NCBI RefSeq assembly: GCF_035994945.1
Contig: NZ_CP108677.1
Span: forward strand, 3,534,001 to 3,598,000
Origin: Streptomyces sp. NBC_01216
GTDB lineage: Bacteria; Actinomycetota; Actinomycetes; Streptomycetales; Streptomycetaceae
Length of the DNA stretch: 64,000 nucleotides
Direction: 5' to 3'
The notes under the pieces: generated by a model
Seen by the model: the letters and a program-made list of their open reading frames with translations, nothing else
Told to the model about the DNA's origin: nothing
The model's database searches: none
Translations under genes and position numbers: made by a program
Shown: in pieces, positions 56,825 through 64,000 of the stretch
Numbering within the stretch: position 1 is the first letter of the stretch
How the letters are laid out: each line of letters begins with the position of its first letter

Positions 56825-57349
56825 CTACTTCCGCAGCTCGATGACGGTCTTGCCGATGCGGATCGGCGCGCCCAGCGGAATCGGCGTCGGGGTGGTGAGA
56901 CGGGTCCGGTCGAGATACGTGCCGTTGGTGGACCCGAGATCCTCGACGATCCACTGACCGTCCCGGTCCGGGTAGATCCTGGCATGCCGGCTGGAGGCGT
57001 AGTCGTCGTCCAGCACGATCGTCGAGTCGTGGGCGCGGCCCAGCGTGATGGTCTGTCCCTGGAGGGCGACCGTCGTGCCGGTCAGGGTGCCCTCGGAGAC
57101 GACCAGTTTGGTCGGGGCGCCGCGGCGCTGGCGCCCGCCACCGCCGCCGTTCTGCTGCCCCCGCTGTTGCGGGGGCGCCGCCGTCTGGCGCGTGTTCTGC
57201 TGCGGCCGGGCGTCCTGGCGGCGTGAGCCGCGCTGCGTGACACGCGTGCCGAACAGGTCGCTGCGAATGACCTGGACGGCCACGATCACGAACAGCCACA
57301 GAACGGCTAGGAAACCCAGCCGCATGACCGTCAGGGTCAGCTCTGACAT
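56825..57349 (-). CDS. fhaB: FHA domain protein FhaB
   Basis: A 174-residue protein with an N-terminal membrane helix (FLAVLWLFVIVAVQVIR), a Gln/Arg/Gly-rich linker (about 40-75) and a C-terminal FHA phosphothreonine-binding domain: ITLGRAHDSTIVLDDDYASS, then HARIY and EDLGSTNGTYLD. It is a target and adaptor of the Ser/Thr kinases, coupled to RodA and PBPs. 147 bp separate it from pstP; it starts 10 nt upstream of the fhaA stop. Confidence 0.95.
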   Translation of the reverse strand: MSELTLTVMRLGFLAVLWLFVIVAVQVIRSDLFGTRVTQRGSRRQDARPQQNTRQTAAPPQQRGQQNGGGGGRQRRGAPTKLVVSEGTLTGTTVALQGQTITLGRAHDSTIVLDDDYASSRHARIYPDRDGQWIVEDLGSTNGTYLDRTRLTTPTPIPLGAPIRIGKTVIELRK

Positions 57350-57359
57350 TGCCCCCGCT

Positions 57360-58208
57360 TCACCCTTCGGCTTGCCGGTAAACGATGGTGGTGCTGCCCA
57401 CGACGATCCGCGAGCCGTCGCGGAGCGTAGCGCGGGTGGTGTGCTGCCCGTCCACCACGATGCCGTTGGTGGACCCGAGATCCTGGATCGTCGAGGGCGT
57501 TCCGGTCCGGATCTCGCAGTGCCGGCGGGAGACGCCGGGATCGTCGATCCTCACGTCCGCGTCGGTGCTGCGGCCGAGGACCAGAGTCGGGCGGGAGATC
57601 TGGTGGCGGGTGCCGTTGATCTCGATCCAGCGTCGCACCTGGGCGCCGGATACGGGAAGGGGGCTGGGGCCACCGGTCGTGGGACGGCCTGCCTGAGGTC
57701 CCTGTCCGGGGCGCTGATGCCCCCCGGGCGGCGGGGCGGCGGGCATCGGCGGAGCACCGGCCGGAGGGTAGCCGTAGCCACCGGGTGCGCTGCCCTGCTG
57801 GGCCGCGTCGGCCGGACCCTGCGACTGTGACGTACTCGACGCGAGCGTGCGGCTGCGCACCCGGTACAGGCCGGTGTCGAGGTCGTCCGCCTTCTCCAGG
57901 TGCACCTTGATCGGGCCCATGAAGGTGTACCGCTGCTGCTTGGCGTAGTCCCGCACGAGGCCCGAGAGCTCGTCGCCGAGCTGGCCCGAGTAGGGACTGA
58001 GCCGCTCGAAGTCCGGCGTGCTCAGTTCCACGATGAAGTCGTTGGGCACGACGGTCCGCTCGCGGTTCCAGATCGTCGCGTTGTTGTCGCACTCGCGCTG
58101 CAGCGCGCCGGCGATCTCCACGGGCTGGACCTCGGACTTGAACACTTTGGCGAAGGTGCCGTTGACCAGACCTTCGAGTCGTTGCTCGAAACGCTTCATG
58201 ACTCCCAT
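57360..58208 (-). CDS. fhaA: FHA domain protein FhaA with N-terminal DUF3662
   Basis: A 282-residue cytoplasmic protein, first gene of this operon. Residues 1-130 are the DUF3662 domain (MKRFEQRLEGLVNGTFAKVF, then AGALQRECDNN). Then comes a Pro/Gly-rich linker, and the FHA domain near 195-280: LVLGRSTDADVRIDDPGVSR, RHCEI, QDLGSTNGIVVDG. In mycobacteria this protein binds phosphorylated MviN and controls peptidoglycan synthesis. The start is ATG 58208 (MGVMKRF); an internal ATG three codons later is possible. Confidence 0.95.
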   Translation of the reverse strand: MGVMKRFEQRLEGLVNGTFAKVFKSEVQPVEIAGALQRECDNNATIWNRERTVVPNDFIVELSTPDFERLSPYSGQLGDELSGLVRDYAKQQRYTFMGPIKVHLEKADDLDTGLYRVRSRTLASSTSQSQGPADAAQQGSAPGGYGYPPAGAPPMPAAPPPGGHQRPGQGPQAGRPTTGGPSPLPVSGAQVRRWIEINGTRHQISRPTLVLGRSTDADVRIDDPGVSRRHCEIRTGTPSTIQDLGSTNGIVVDGQHTTRATLRDGSRIVVGSTTIVYRQAEG

Positions 58209-59070
58209 GGGGCACCTCCTCCGTCGTCGCCGTCCTGGTACTGCTTACTGATCGTATCCACGCGTCGGGAAATCGGCTGGTTCCCCTTCTCTGCCCTGTG
58301 GATGAGTGTCACCTCTCACAGACCTTCCCGATGGATCGTAGGGGCGGCCCCCGGACAGTGTCCCGCACCTGGGGAGCAAGGAGGGGGAGCGGGGGGAAGC
58401 GGCGGCCGGTCAGCAGGCGCGAGCGGGGCGGTCTGTGAGCTTTCTCCCTTTTGTCCCGCACGTCCGTCGCCTCCGCGTGCCCCTCCGTCTCCCATGGCTC
58501 CCGCTTCCCGCGCACTCCCCCGCTCCCCGTCGCCCCCTGGCGAAGGTGCTTCCGCAAGTGCTTCCGCTTCCCTCCCGGGACTCCTCAGGGGGCCCTCCCG
58601 GTTCCCCTGGGCACTCCTCCGGGCACTCCTCCGGGGCCTCCCGGTTCCTCGCGGGGTCCTTCCGGGGAGGCCCCGTGGTCCTCCCGGTGCGCTGCCCGGA
58701 CTCCGTGCCGTTCGCTCTCGCCCGTCCCGTGCTCCATGGCGAGGCGGTCGCGCGGCGCTTGTGGGGGCCGGCCGCCCGATGCCCGCCGCCCCGCTCCAGC
58801 CGCCCGTGGAGTACCGGTCCGGGCGTTCCCGAAGTAGCCGGGTACAGCGCCGCATCTCCGCGTGGCGCACGGAGGGTTCCCCCACGCGGCCCCCGCTCCC
58901 CACCCCTGCCGGGCCCCTTCGCCTGCCGCGCCGCGCCACGTCTCTCCTCCTGTTCACCGGAGGGCGGTCCGAAACAAACGGATGTGAATCCACGGTCTGC
59001 GACGTGCTAATCTTCAGATGTCGCCAGGCGGTCGCACCGAAGAGGTGAGAAGCCCGGAGACACACCCAAT
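58209..59070. other. 862-bp gap before tRNA-Leu, repetitive, no gene
   Basis: I find no convincing gene. Between 58560 and 58690 the sequence is C/G-rich with short imperfect direct repeats: GGGCACTCCTCC appears twice at about 58608-58632, and CCTCCCGGTTCC twice at about 58590-58655. Frames over it in both strands are Pro/Arg/Ser-rich and compositionally biased. The fhaA operon promoter must lie in the first 150 bp, where TTACTGATCGTATCCAC-like AT-richer sequence is seen near 58240-58260. The tRNA-Leu promoter is probably near 58990-59010. Confidence 0.5.
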
Positions 59071-59157
59071 GCGCGGGTGGCGGAATAGGCAGACGCGCTG
59101 GATTCAGGTTCCAGTGCCCGAAAGGGCGTGGGGGTTCAACTCCCCCCTCGCGCACCA
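59071..59157 (+). tRNA. tRNA-Leu (CAG)
   Basis: Class II tRNA with the long variable arm (GCCCGAAAGGGC). Acceptor GCGCGGG/CTCGCGC, anticodon loop TTCAGGT with anticodon CAG at 59105-59107, T-arm GGGGTTCAACTCCCC and encoded CCA at 59155-59157. Confidence 0.97.
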
Positions 59158-59160
59158 GAC

Positions 59161-59195
59161 GAAAGTCCCGTAGGTCATCGACCTACGGGACTTTC
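59161..59195 (+). terminator. Terminator after tRNA-Leu
   Basis: GAAAGTCCCGTAGGTC (59161-59176) pairs perfectly with the sequence at 59180-59195 around a 3-nt loop: a 16-bp stem. Confidence 0.94.
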
Positions 59196-59439
59196 GCGTT
59201 GTTCGCCCCTGTTCGTCCGGACGGTCCGTGAGATCCCCGTCGGGGCTGCTGCCTTCGTCGCATCGGGGCGAGACGAAAGCGGTCGGCGGTCTGGGCGGGC
59301 GCTGCCCAGGGCGCACGCGGACGCGTCTTCGAGGATCACGGCGGGCGCGGTCGCCGGGTGGCGGTGGCGCACGGCGCCGGGCATGTGGTCGCGCCGCAGG
59401 ACCGCCGGCGAGGCCGTGCTCGCGGTGGCCATGGGGCGG

Positions 59440-59815
59440 CCGGTGACCGCGTACGAGGCGGTACGGATCGGCACGGCCGAGGAGAAGGTCCGAGAACAGC
59501 TCCCTTCCGGCGACGCGTTCGCCAGCACGGGCCTGCACGGCAAGGGTCCGCGGGAGCCCGCGGGGTCCACCTGCCTGGACCTTGTCCTCGGAGGAGGGCG
59601 AGGCGCTGGACACAGGACCGGTGTTCCGGTTCTGCTTCAAGGGCGCCAAGCCGATCGTGAGGAGCCGTCGAACGCGGACGCCGGGCGTCGCCTGCACCTG
59701 AGCGAGGCCACCGTGAAGACGTACGTGAGCCGGATCCTGGCCAAGCCGGCCTGCGGGAACCGGGTGCAGGCGGCGTCGTCGGCCCGTGACGCGGGCTTGT
59801 GGACGGGGCCGCCTG
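59440..59815 (+). pseudogene. Decayed LuxR/NarL-type response regulator remnant
   Basis: The frame around 59700-59800 reads LHLSEATVKTYVSRILAKPA, then CGNRVQAASSARDAGL, a good match to the C-terminal LuxR HTH of NarL-type response regulators (usual form L-x-x-S-x-x-T-V-K-T-H-V-x-x-I-L-x-K-L, then N-R-V-Q-A). No receiver aspartate, no start and no upstream HTH helix 1 in frame could be found. The remainder of 59196-59986 has no recognisable gene; a single TTGTCCACA DnaA box is at 59871-59879. Confidence 0.6.
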
Positions 59816-59986
59816 CCCGGGGCGCCCCGGCCGGAAACCCCTCCGCTCGTCCCTCGTCCGGTGGACGCACTTGTCCACAGCGGGCCGCTCGTCCACCGCC
59901 GGAAGACGCCCGGCCGGCGTCGGCTGTACCTTCATGGCCAGTCGCTGTGGGACAGCGAATCGTACGAGGCCGGGGGAGGGCGTCCG

Positions 59987-61435
59987 ATGGGCGACAACCG
60001 AGCAGTGGTGCCGGGGCAGCGGGACACGGGAAGCGGACGCGTCCCGTACGTGCCGGGATTCGCACGGCGCGCCGCCGCGGGGACGACCGACTCCCCCAGG
60101 ACGCGCGGCAAGGCCCTGCGGGAGCGACTTCCCCGCTCCGCACACGGCGAGCTGACGCTCTCCCCCGGCCGCCCGGACGCCGTCCGGGCCGTGGAGGAGT
60201 CCAACCGCGACCGTGTCCCCGCGCTGGCCCCGATACGGGTCGGCCGCATGGCCGCCGGCCCCTTCGCCTTCCTCCGCGGCTCCGCCGGCCTGATGGCGCA
60301 CGATCTGGCCGGCTCACCCGTCACCGGCATCGCCGCCCAGATATGCGGAGACGCCCACGCGGCGAACTTCGGGCTCTACGGCGACGCCCGCGGCCGCCTC
60401 GTCATCGACCTCAACGACTTCGACGAGACGGTCGTCGGCCCCTGGGAATGGGACCTCAAGCGGCTTGCGACCTCCCTCGTGCTCGCCGGGCGGGAGGTCG
60501 GCGCCGACGAGGACACCTGTCGTGCCGCGGCCTTCGACACCGTGGGCGCCTATCGCCGGACCATGCGCCTGCTCGCCAAGCTCCCCGTTCTCGATGCCTG
60601 GAACGCCATCGCGGACGAGGAACTCGTCTCGCACACCGATGCCCATGACCTGATCGGCACCCTGGATCGGGTCTCCAAGAAAGCCCGCGGCAACACCAGC
60701 GCCCGCTTCGCCGCCAAGTCGACGGAGGCGGTCGCCGACGAGGCCGGGGGAGGGCGCCGCTTCATCGACGCTCCGCCGGTGCTGCGGCGGGTCCCGGACG
60801 AGGAGGCCGCTGCGGTCGCCGCCTCGCTCGGCGCGTATCTGAGGACCGTTCCGGAGGACCGACTGCCGCTGCTGGCGCGGTACGCGGTGCACGACGTCGC
60901 CTTCCGGGTCGTCGGCACCGGAAGCGTCGGCACCCGGTCGTACGTGGTGCTGCTGCTGGACCACCGGGGCGAGCCGCTGGTCCTCCAGGTGAAGGAGGCG
61001 AGACCCTCGGTCCTGCTGCCGTACGTGGAGTCCGTCGGCTTCGCCGCACCGGAACCGGTCCACGAGGGGCGCCGCGTGGTGCTGGGGCAGAAGCGGATGC
61101 AGGTCGTCAGTGACATCCTCCTGGGCTGGACCACGGTGCGGGGGCGGCCCTTCCAGGTGCGTCAGTTCCGCAACCGCAAGGGCAGCGTCGACCCGGCGGC
61201 GCTCACCCCCGCGGAGGTCGACGACTACGGGCGCATCACCGGCGCCCTGCTGGCGCGGGCCCACGCGCACAGCGCCGACCCGCGTCTGATAGCCGGCTAC
61301 TGCGGCAAGAACGAGGAACTGGACGAGGCGATCGCCGCCTTCGCCATGGCGTACGCCGACCGCACCACGGCGGACCACGCCGACCTGGTGACGGCGGTGA
61401 AAAGCGGCCGGATGGCGGCCGAGACGGGCGTCTGA
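59987..61435 (+). CDS. DUF2252 family protein
   Basis: A 482-residue DUF2252 protein, start ATG 59987 after GGGGAGGG (upstream in-frame sequence belongs to decayed DNA). Kinase-like-fold motifs are visible: CGDAHAANFGLYGDARGRL, DLNDFDETVVGPWEWDLKRL near 145, and RSYVVLLLDHRGEPLVLQVK. DUF2252 resembles aminoglycoside-phosphotransferase-type kinases structurally, but its substrate is unknown. It is a single-gene unit without obvious operon partners. Confidence 0.9.
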   Translation: MGDNRAVVPGQRDTGSGRVPYVPGFARRAAAGTTDSPRTRGKALRERLPRSAHGELTLSPGRPDAVRAVEESNRDRVPALAPIRVGRMAAGPFAFLRGSAGLMAHDLAGSPVTGIAAQICGDAHAANFGLYGDARGRLVIDLNDFDETVVGPWEWDLKRLATSLVLAGREVGADEDTCRAAAFDTVGAYRRTMRLLAKLPVLDAWNAIADEELVSHTDAHDLIGTLDRVSKKARGNTSARFAAKSTEAVADEAGGGRRFIDAPPVLRRVPDEEAAAVAASLGAYLRTVPEDRLPLLARYAVHDVAFRVVGTGSVGTRSYVVLLLDHRGEPLVLQVKEARPSVLLPYVESVGFAAPEPVHEGRRVVLGQKRMQVVSDILLGWTTVRGRPFQVRQFRNRKGSVDPAALTPAEVDDYGRITGALLARAHAHSADPRLIAGYCGKNEELDEAIAAFAMAYADRTTADHADLVTAVKSGRMAAETGV

Positions 61436-61680
61436 CGGCCGACGACCACCGAAGGCGGTCACGCCCCGCCGCCGTGCGCCGGCGTCGAGCGGGGCCACGT
61501 GGCGTGGGGCGGTGTGGGCCGGCCTGCCGTGCGAAGGCGCGCCGATGCCTGTGCCGGCCTGGCCCGCGACACCGCTGGGTGCCGTGCCATGAGGTCGGGC
61601 GAGCCGGCGAGCCCGGTGGGAGGGCGGTGGGGGCGGGGTGGGAGGGGGGAGGGGCCCCCGGAGGACCGTAGGCTGGAGGG

Positions 61681-62514
61681 GTGACGGACCCGAACGAGGA
61701 CGTGGACGTGGAGCAGGGCGCGGGTGGTGAGCCCGGTACGGAGCGGCCCGAAGCGCGGCTGGAGAGAGCCGTGCTGGTGGCCGAGCAGGCGTTGATCGAG
61801 TTCGAGATCGCCGTCGAGACGTTCCGGGTCGAGGTGGACAACTTCTCCCGGCTGCATCATCAGAAGCTCGGCCCGATGTACGCGCGGCTCGACGAACTCG
61901 ACGCACTGGTCGCCGAGGCCAAGGCGGAGAAGACCGGCGACCCGGAGGACGGGCGACGGGCACGGGAGGCACGCGCCGCCGTCATGCCGATGCCGGGCGT
62001 CGACGAGCTCTTCCACGACTGGATCGGCTCCGACGGTTTCTCGCCCGAGGCCGCGGCGATGCTGACCGAGCAGCCGGTGCAGCCGCCCAAGCGGGTGCGG
62101 CCGGGCGAGGAGGCCCGCAAGCTGTACCGGGAACTCGTGCGCCTGGCCCACCCCGACCTGGCCCGCGAAGAGGAAGAGCGCAAGCGCCGCGAGGAGTTCA
62201 TCACGCGCGTCAACGCGGCGTACGCGCGCGGTGACGCCACGCTGCTGCGCGAGCTGTCCGCCGAATGGGCCGCCGGGCCCGTTCCGGAGCAGGCGCGGCT
62301 CAGCGAGAGCGAGGAACTGTACGCCCGCCTGGAATGGCTGTCGCAGCGCAAGGAACTGCTGACGGTGGTCGCCCGGGAGCTGGAGGAGAGCGCCATCGGG
62401 GCGATGTTGCGGATGGCTCCGGACGACCCGGACCGGCTTCTGGAGGAGATCGCCGAGCAGTTGCTGGCGCAGGTCTCCGAGCGGGAGGCGGAGCTCGCCG
62501 CCCTCGTGCAGTAG
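61681..62514 (+). CDS. J-domain (DnaJ-like) protein
   Basis: A 277-residue protein. Residues 25-75 form a coiled-coil-like helix (LERAVLVAEQALIEFEIAVE). A J-domain-like segment around 140-185 contains the invariant HPD as VRLAHPDLA, preceded by EEARKLYRELVRL and followed by EEFITRVNAAYARGD. The C-terminal part (210-275) is helical and charged. J-domains stimulate Hsp70 ATPase; DnaK is not in the window. The start is GTG 61681. The 245-bp gap upstream has no gene. Confidence 0.83.
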   Translation: MTDPNEDVDVEQGAGGEPGTERPEARLERAVLVAEQALIEFEIAVETFRVEVDNFSRLHHQKLGPMYARLDELDALVAEAKAEKTGDPEDGRRAREARAAVMPMPGVDELFHDWIGSDGFSPEAAAMLTEQPVQPPKRVRPGEEARKLYRELVRLAHPDLAREEEERKRREEFITRVNAAYARGDATLLRELSAEWAAGPVPEQARLSESEELYARLEWLSQRKELLTVVARELEESAIGAMLRMAPDDPDRLLEEIAEQLLAQVSEREAELAALVQ

Positions 62515-62573
62515 GTTGCGCGGGAGCCCGTGTTCGGTCGGGCACCACAGACAGACGAGAGAAGGCCGGTCCC

Positions 62574-62918
62574 ATGAATTTCGCCCCACTGCCCTCGGTG
62601 GACGTGGCCTCGGTGCCCGCCGACGCCCTGGTGCTGGACGTCCGGGAGGACGACGAGTGGGCGGCCGGTCATGTCGAGGACGCCCTGCACGTACCGATGA
62701 GTGACTTCGTGGCCCGCTTCGGTGAGGTGACCGAGGCGGTCGCCGACGGCCGGCGGGCCTATGTGATGTGCCGGGTGGGTGGCCGCTCGGCGCAGGTCAC
62801 GCAGTATCTGGTCCAGCAGGGGATCGACGCCGTGAACGTCGACGGCGGAATGCATGCCTGGGAAGGCGCGGGGCGTCCGATGGTCGCGGACAACGGCACT
62901 CAGGCGTTCGTGCTCTGA
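62574..62918 (+). CDS. Single-domain rhodanese-like protein
   Basis: A 114-residue rhodanese domain: VLDVREDDEWAAGHVEDALH at residues 19-38 and the catalytic cysteine loop YVMCRVGGRSAQVT near residue 65, followed by NVDGGMHAWEG. It can carry persulfide sulfur. ATG 62574 lies after a GAAGG site, 59 nt after the J-domain gene, probably one operon. Confidence 0.92.
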   Translation: MNFAPLPSVDVASVPADALVLDVREDDEWAAGHVEDALHVPMSDFVARFGEVTEAVADGRRAYVMCRVGGRSAQVTQYLVQQGIDAVNVDGGMHAWEGAGRPMVADNGTQAFVL

Positions 62919-63021
62919 CGTCGGTGACGGTTCCACCGCTCCGCTCCGCTGTCGGGCTGCCGGGCCGTTCCGGCTCCCCCGGGATGACGGGGCTCGGGAT
63001 TCCGGGAGCGCCGGGGAATCG

Positions 63022-64000
63022 TCAGCCGAGGGGATGGTCCGCGAGCAGGTCGCCCAGGGCCTCCTCGTGGGCGGCGGCCGGCCCGAGGGCGAGTTCGAGC
63101 TGCTTCGCCCAGGCGTGGTAGCGGTGCAGAGGGTAGTCGGTATCGGCGCCGATACCGCCGTGCAGGTGCTGGGCGGTCTGTACGACGCGGCGTACACCTT
63201 CCGAAGCCCATATCTTGGCGACGGCGATGTCCGCGGCGGGCGGGAGCGGGCCGCCTGCGCCGGTGCCGATGCGCCATGCCGCCTGCCAGAGCGTGACCTC
63301 CATGGCGCGTAGGTCGATGTAGCGGTCGGCGGTCTGGACGGCGACGGCCTGGAACGTGGCGACCGGGTGGCCGAACTGCTCGCGTTTCCCGGTGTACTGG
63401 CTCGTCATCGCGAGAACGCTCTCCCCGAGACCGAGGGCGAGGGCGCAGGTGCCGGTGGCGAGGACGCCACGGAGCCACTCCCAGGCACCGTCGGTGTCGA
63501 TGACGTGGGCGTCCGTGAGGCGTACGGAGGCGAGTCCGATCTCGGCGAGGAGTTCGCCGCTGGTGGAGAACTGCTCGGCCAGGGTGAGGCCCGTGTGCCT
63601 ACGGGGGACGAGCGCGAGGACCGTACGTCCTTCCGGGGTGTGGGCGGGGACGGCGATGTGATCGGCTGCGTGCGCCCAGGGGACGGCGGTCTGGATTCCG
63701 TCGAGGGTCCAGCCGGCTCCGTCGCGGCGGGCCGTGACCGCCAGTTCGGCGGGATCGTGGCCGCTGCGGCCGTTGGAAGCGACGGTGAGGACGAGATCGC
63801 CGCGGGCGACGCGGGGCAGGAGGTCGGTCGCAGTGGCCTCGGGGGCGTAGCGCTCGACGGCCATGGCGACGGCACCGGTTTCGAGCAGGGGCACGCGGGC
63901 CAGGGCGCGGGCGGCTTCGCGCAGCACGAGGCAGAGTGCGGTGGTGTCGAGGCCGGACCCCTCGCGCTCGGGTGAGAGGACCAGGCCGAGCAGCCCCGAG
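63022..64000 (-). CDS. Acyl-CoA dehydrogenase (N-terminus off the window)
   Basis: The minus-strand frame runs from 63022 past the right edge (the frame continues LGLVLSPEREGSGLDTTAL into ALCLVLREAA), so the N-terminal part is missing; at least 325 residues are present. It has the acyl-CoA dehydrogenase fold: middle beta domain (LVLTVASNGRSGHDPAEL, TLDGIQTAVPWAHAADHIAV) and the C-terminal helical part (YTGKREQFGHPVATFQAVAV, then QTAQHLHGGIGADTDYPLHR). The catalytic base lies among the helices, position uncertain. It is the only lipid-metabolism gene in view and convergent with the rhodanese gene. Confidence 0.9.
   Translation of the reverse strand, partial: SGLLGLVLSPEREGSGLDTTALCLVLREAARALARVPLLETGAVAMAVERYAPEATATDLLPRVARGDLVLTVASNGRSGHDPAELAVTARRDGAGWTLDGIQTAVPWAHAADHIAVPAHTPEGRTVLALVPRRHTGLTLAEQFSTSGELLAEIGLASVRLTDAHVIDTDGAWEWLRGVLATGTCALALGLGESVLAMTSQYTGKREQFGHPVATFQAVAVQTADRYIDLRAMEVTLWQAAWRIGTGAGGPLPPAADIAVAKIWASEGVRRVVQTAQHLHGGIGADTDYPLHRYHAWAKQLELALGPAAAHEEALGDLLADHPLG

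Noticed and set aside
58560..58690. Possible CRISPR or minisatellite in repetitive C/G-rich stretch
   Set aside because: Repeats are imperfect, unevenly spaced and short, with no spacers of constant length. Composition bias explains them.
58316..59155. 279-codon minus-strand frame covering the gap and tRNA-Leu
   Set aside because: It begins inside the tRNA-Leu gene and is Pro/Arg-rich; not a plausible protein gene.
60010..60400. DUF2252 start further upstream (59786)
   Set aside because: The added N-terminus lies in the decayed LuxR region. The ATG at 59987 has a strong ribosome site.

Overview
The window is the oriC-centred core of a high-GC actinomycete chromosome, almost certainly a Streptomyces. 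The evidence is the very high G/C content at third codon positions, the order yidC-yidD-rnpA-rpmH <-> dnaA-oriC-dnaN-gnd-recF-DUF721-gyrB-gyrA-DUF3566-tRNA-Ile, many TTGTCCACA-like DnaA boxes between dnaA and dnaN, frequent GTG starts and 4-nt ATGA/GTGA gene overlaps. Genes on both sides of oriC point away from it.

Regions: (1) 1-2309: ribosome, RNase P and membrane-insertion operon on the minus strand (yidC runs off the left edge) and the divergent dnaA promoter region. (2) 2310-14755: replication and topology core (dnaA, oriC, dnaN, gnd, recF, a DciA/DUF721 protein, gyrB, gyrA, DUF3566). (3) 14849-19793: tRNA-Ile, small conserved genes, a membrane-anchored secreted protein, a Ser/Thr kinase, an HTH regulator and tRNA-Ala. 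(4) 19794-21053: decayed DNA holding a frameshifted PIN-domain remnant and a LuxR remnant. (5) 21054-41291: an accessory, apparently uncharacterised biosynthetic locus. (6) 41292-49332 and beyond: a GH26-like scrap, then conserved core genes (DUF5324, cyclophilin, rhomboid, crgA, DUF881, a glutamine amidotransferase and three class E sortases). (7) 50152-58208: the minus-strand cell-division/growth signalling operon pknB-pbpA-rodA/ftsW-pstP-fhaB-fhaA. (8) 59071-64000: tRNA-Leu, another LuxR remnant, DUF2252, a J-domain protein, a rhodanese and an edge-truncated acyl-CoA dehydrogenase.

The most interesting part is region 5. A LuxR-type regulator (21054-22052) is followed by a strong terminator, a perfect 23-bp palindrome (22222-22244), a gene for a 52-residue secreted peptide ending DDNGWW (22412-22570), and then one long operon. 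The operon encodes a nucleotide-sugar dehydrogenase, a lone NRPS module (A-PCP-E/C-like), a NodB-type deacetylase, an MFS exporter, an ATP-grasp ligase, a VOC protein, an Ldh2-type dehydrogenase fused to a degenerate ABC-ATPase-like domain, a Gfo/Idh/MocA oxidoreductase, two TIM-barrel isomerase-like proteins, a sulfotransferase, a second ATP-grasp ligase, a GT2 glycosyltransferase, and a complete sulfate-activation set cysC-cysD-cysN.

Taken together these suggest a sulfated small peptide or aminosugar/uronic-acid conjugate with its own PAPS supply, exporter and possibly peptide-based (quorum-like) control. I do not recognise it as a known pathway. No structure can be deduced from sequence alone. 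All functions are read from motifs by eye; no database search was run.
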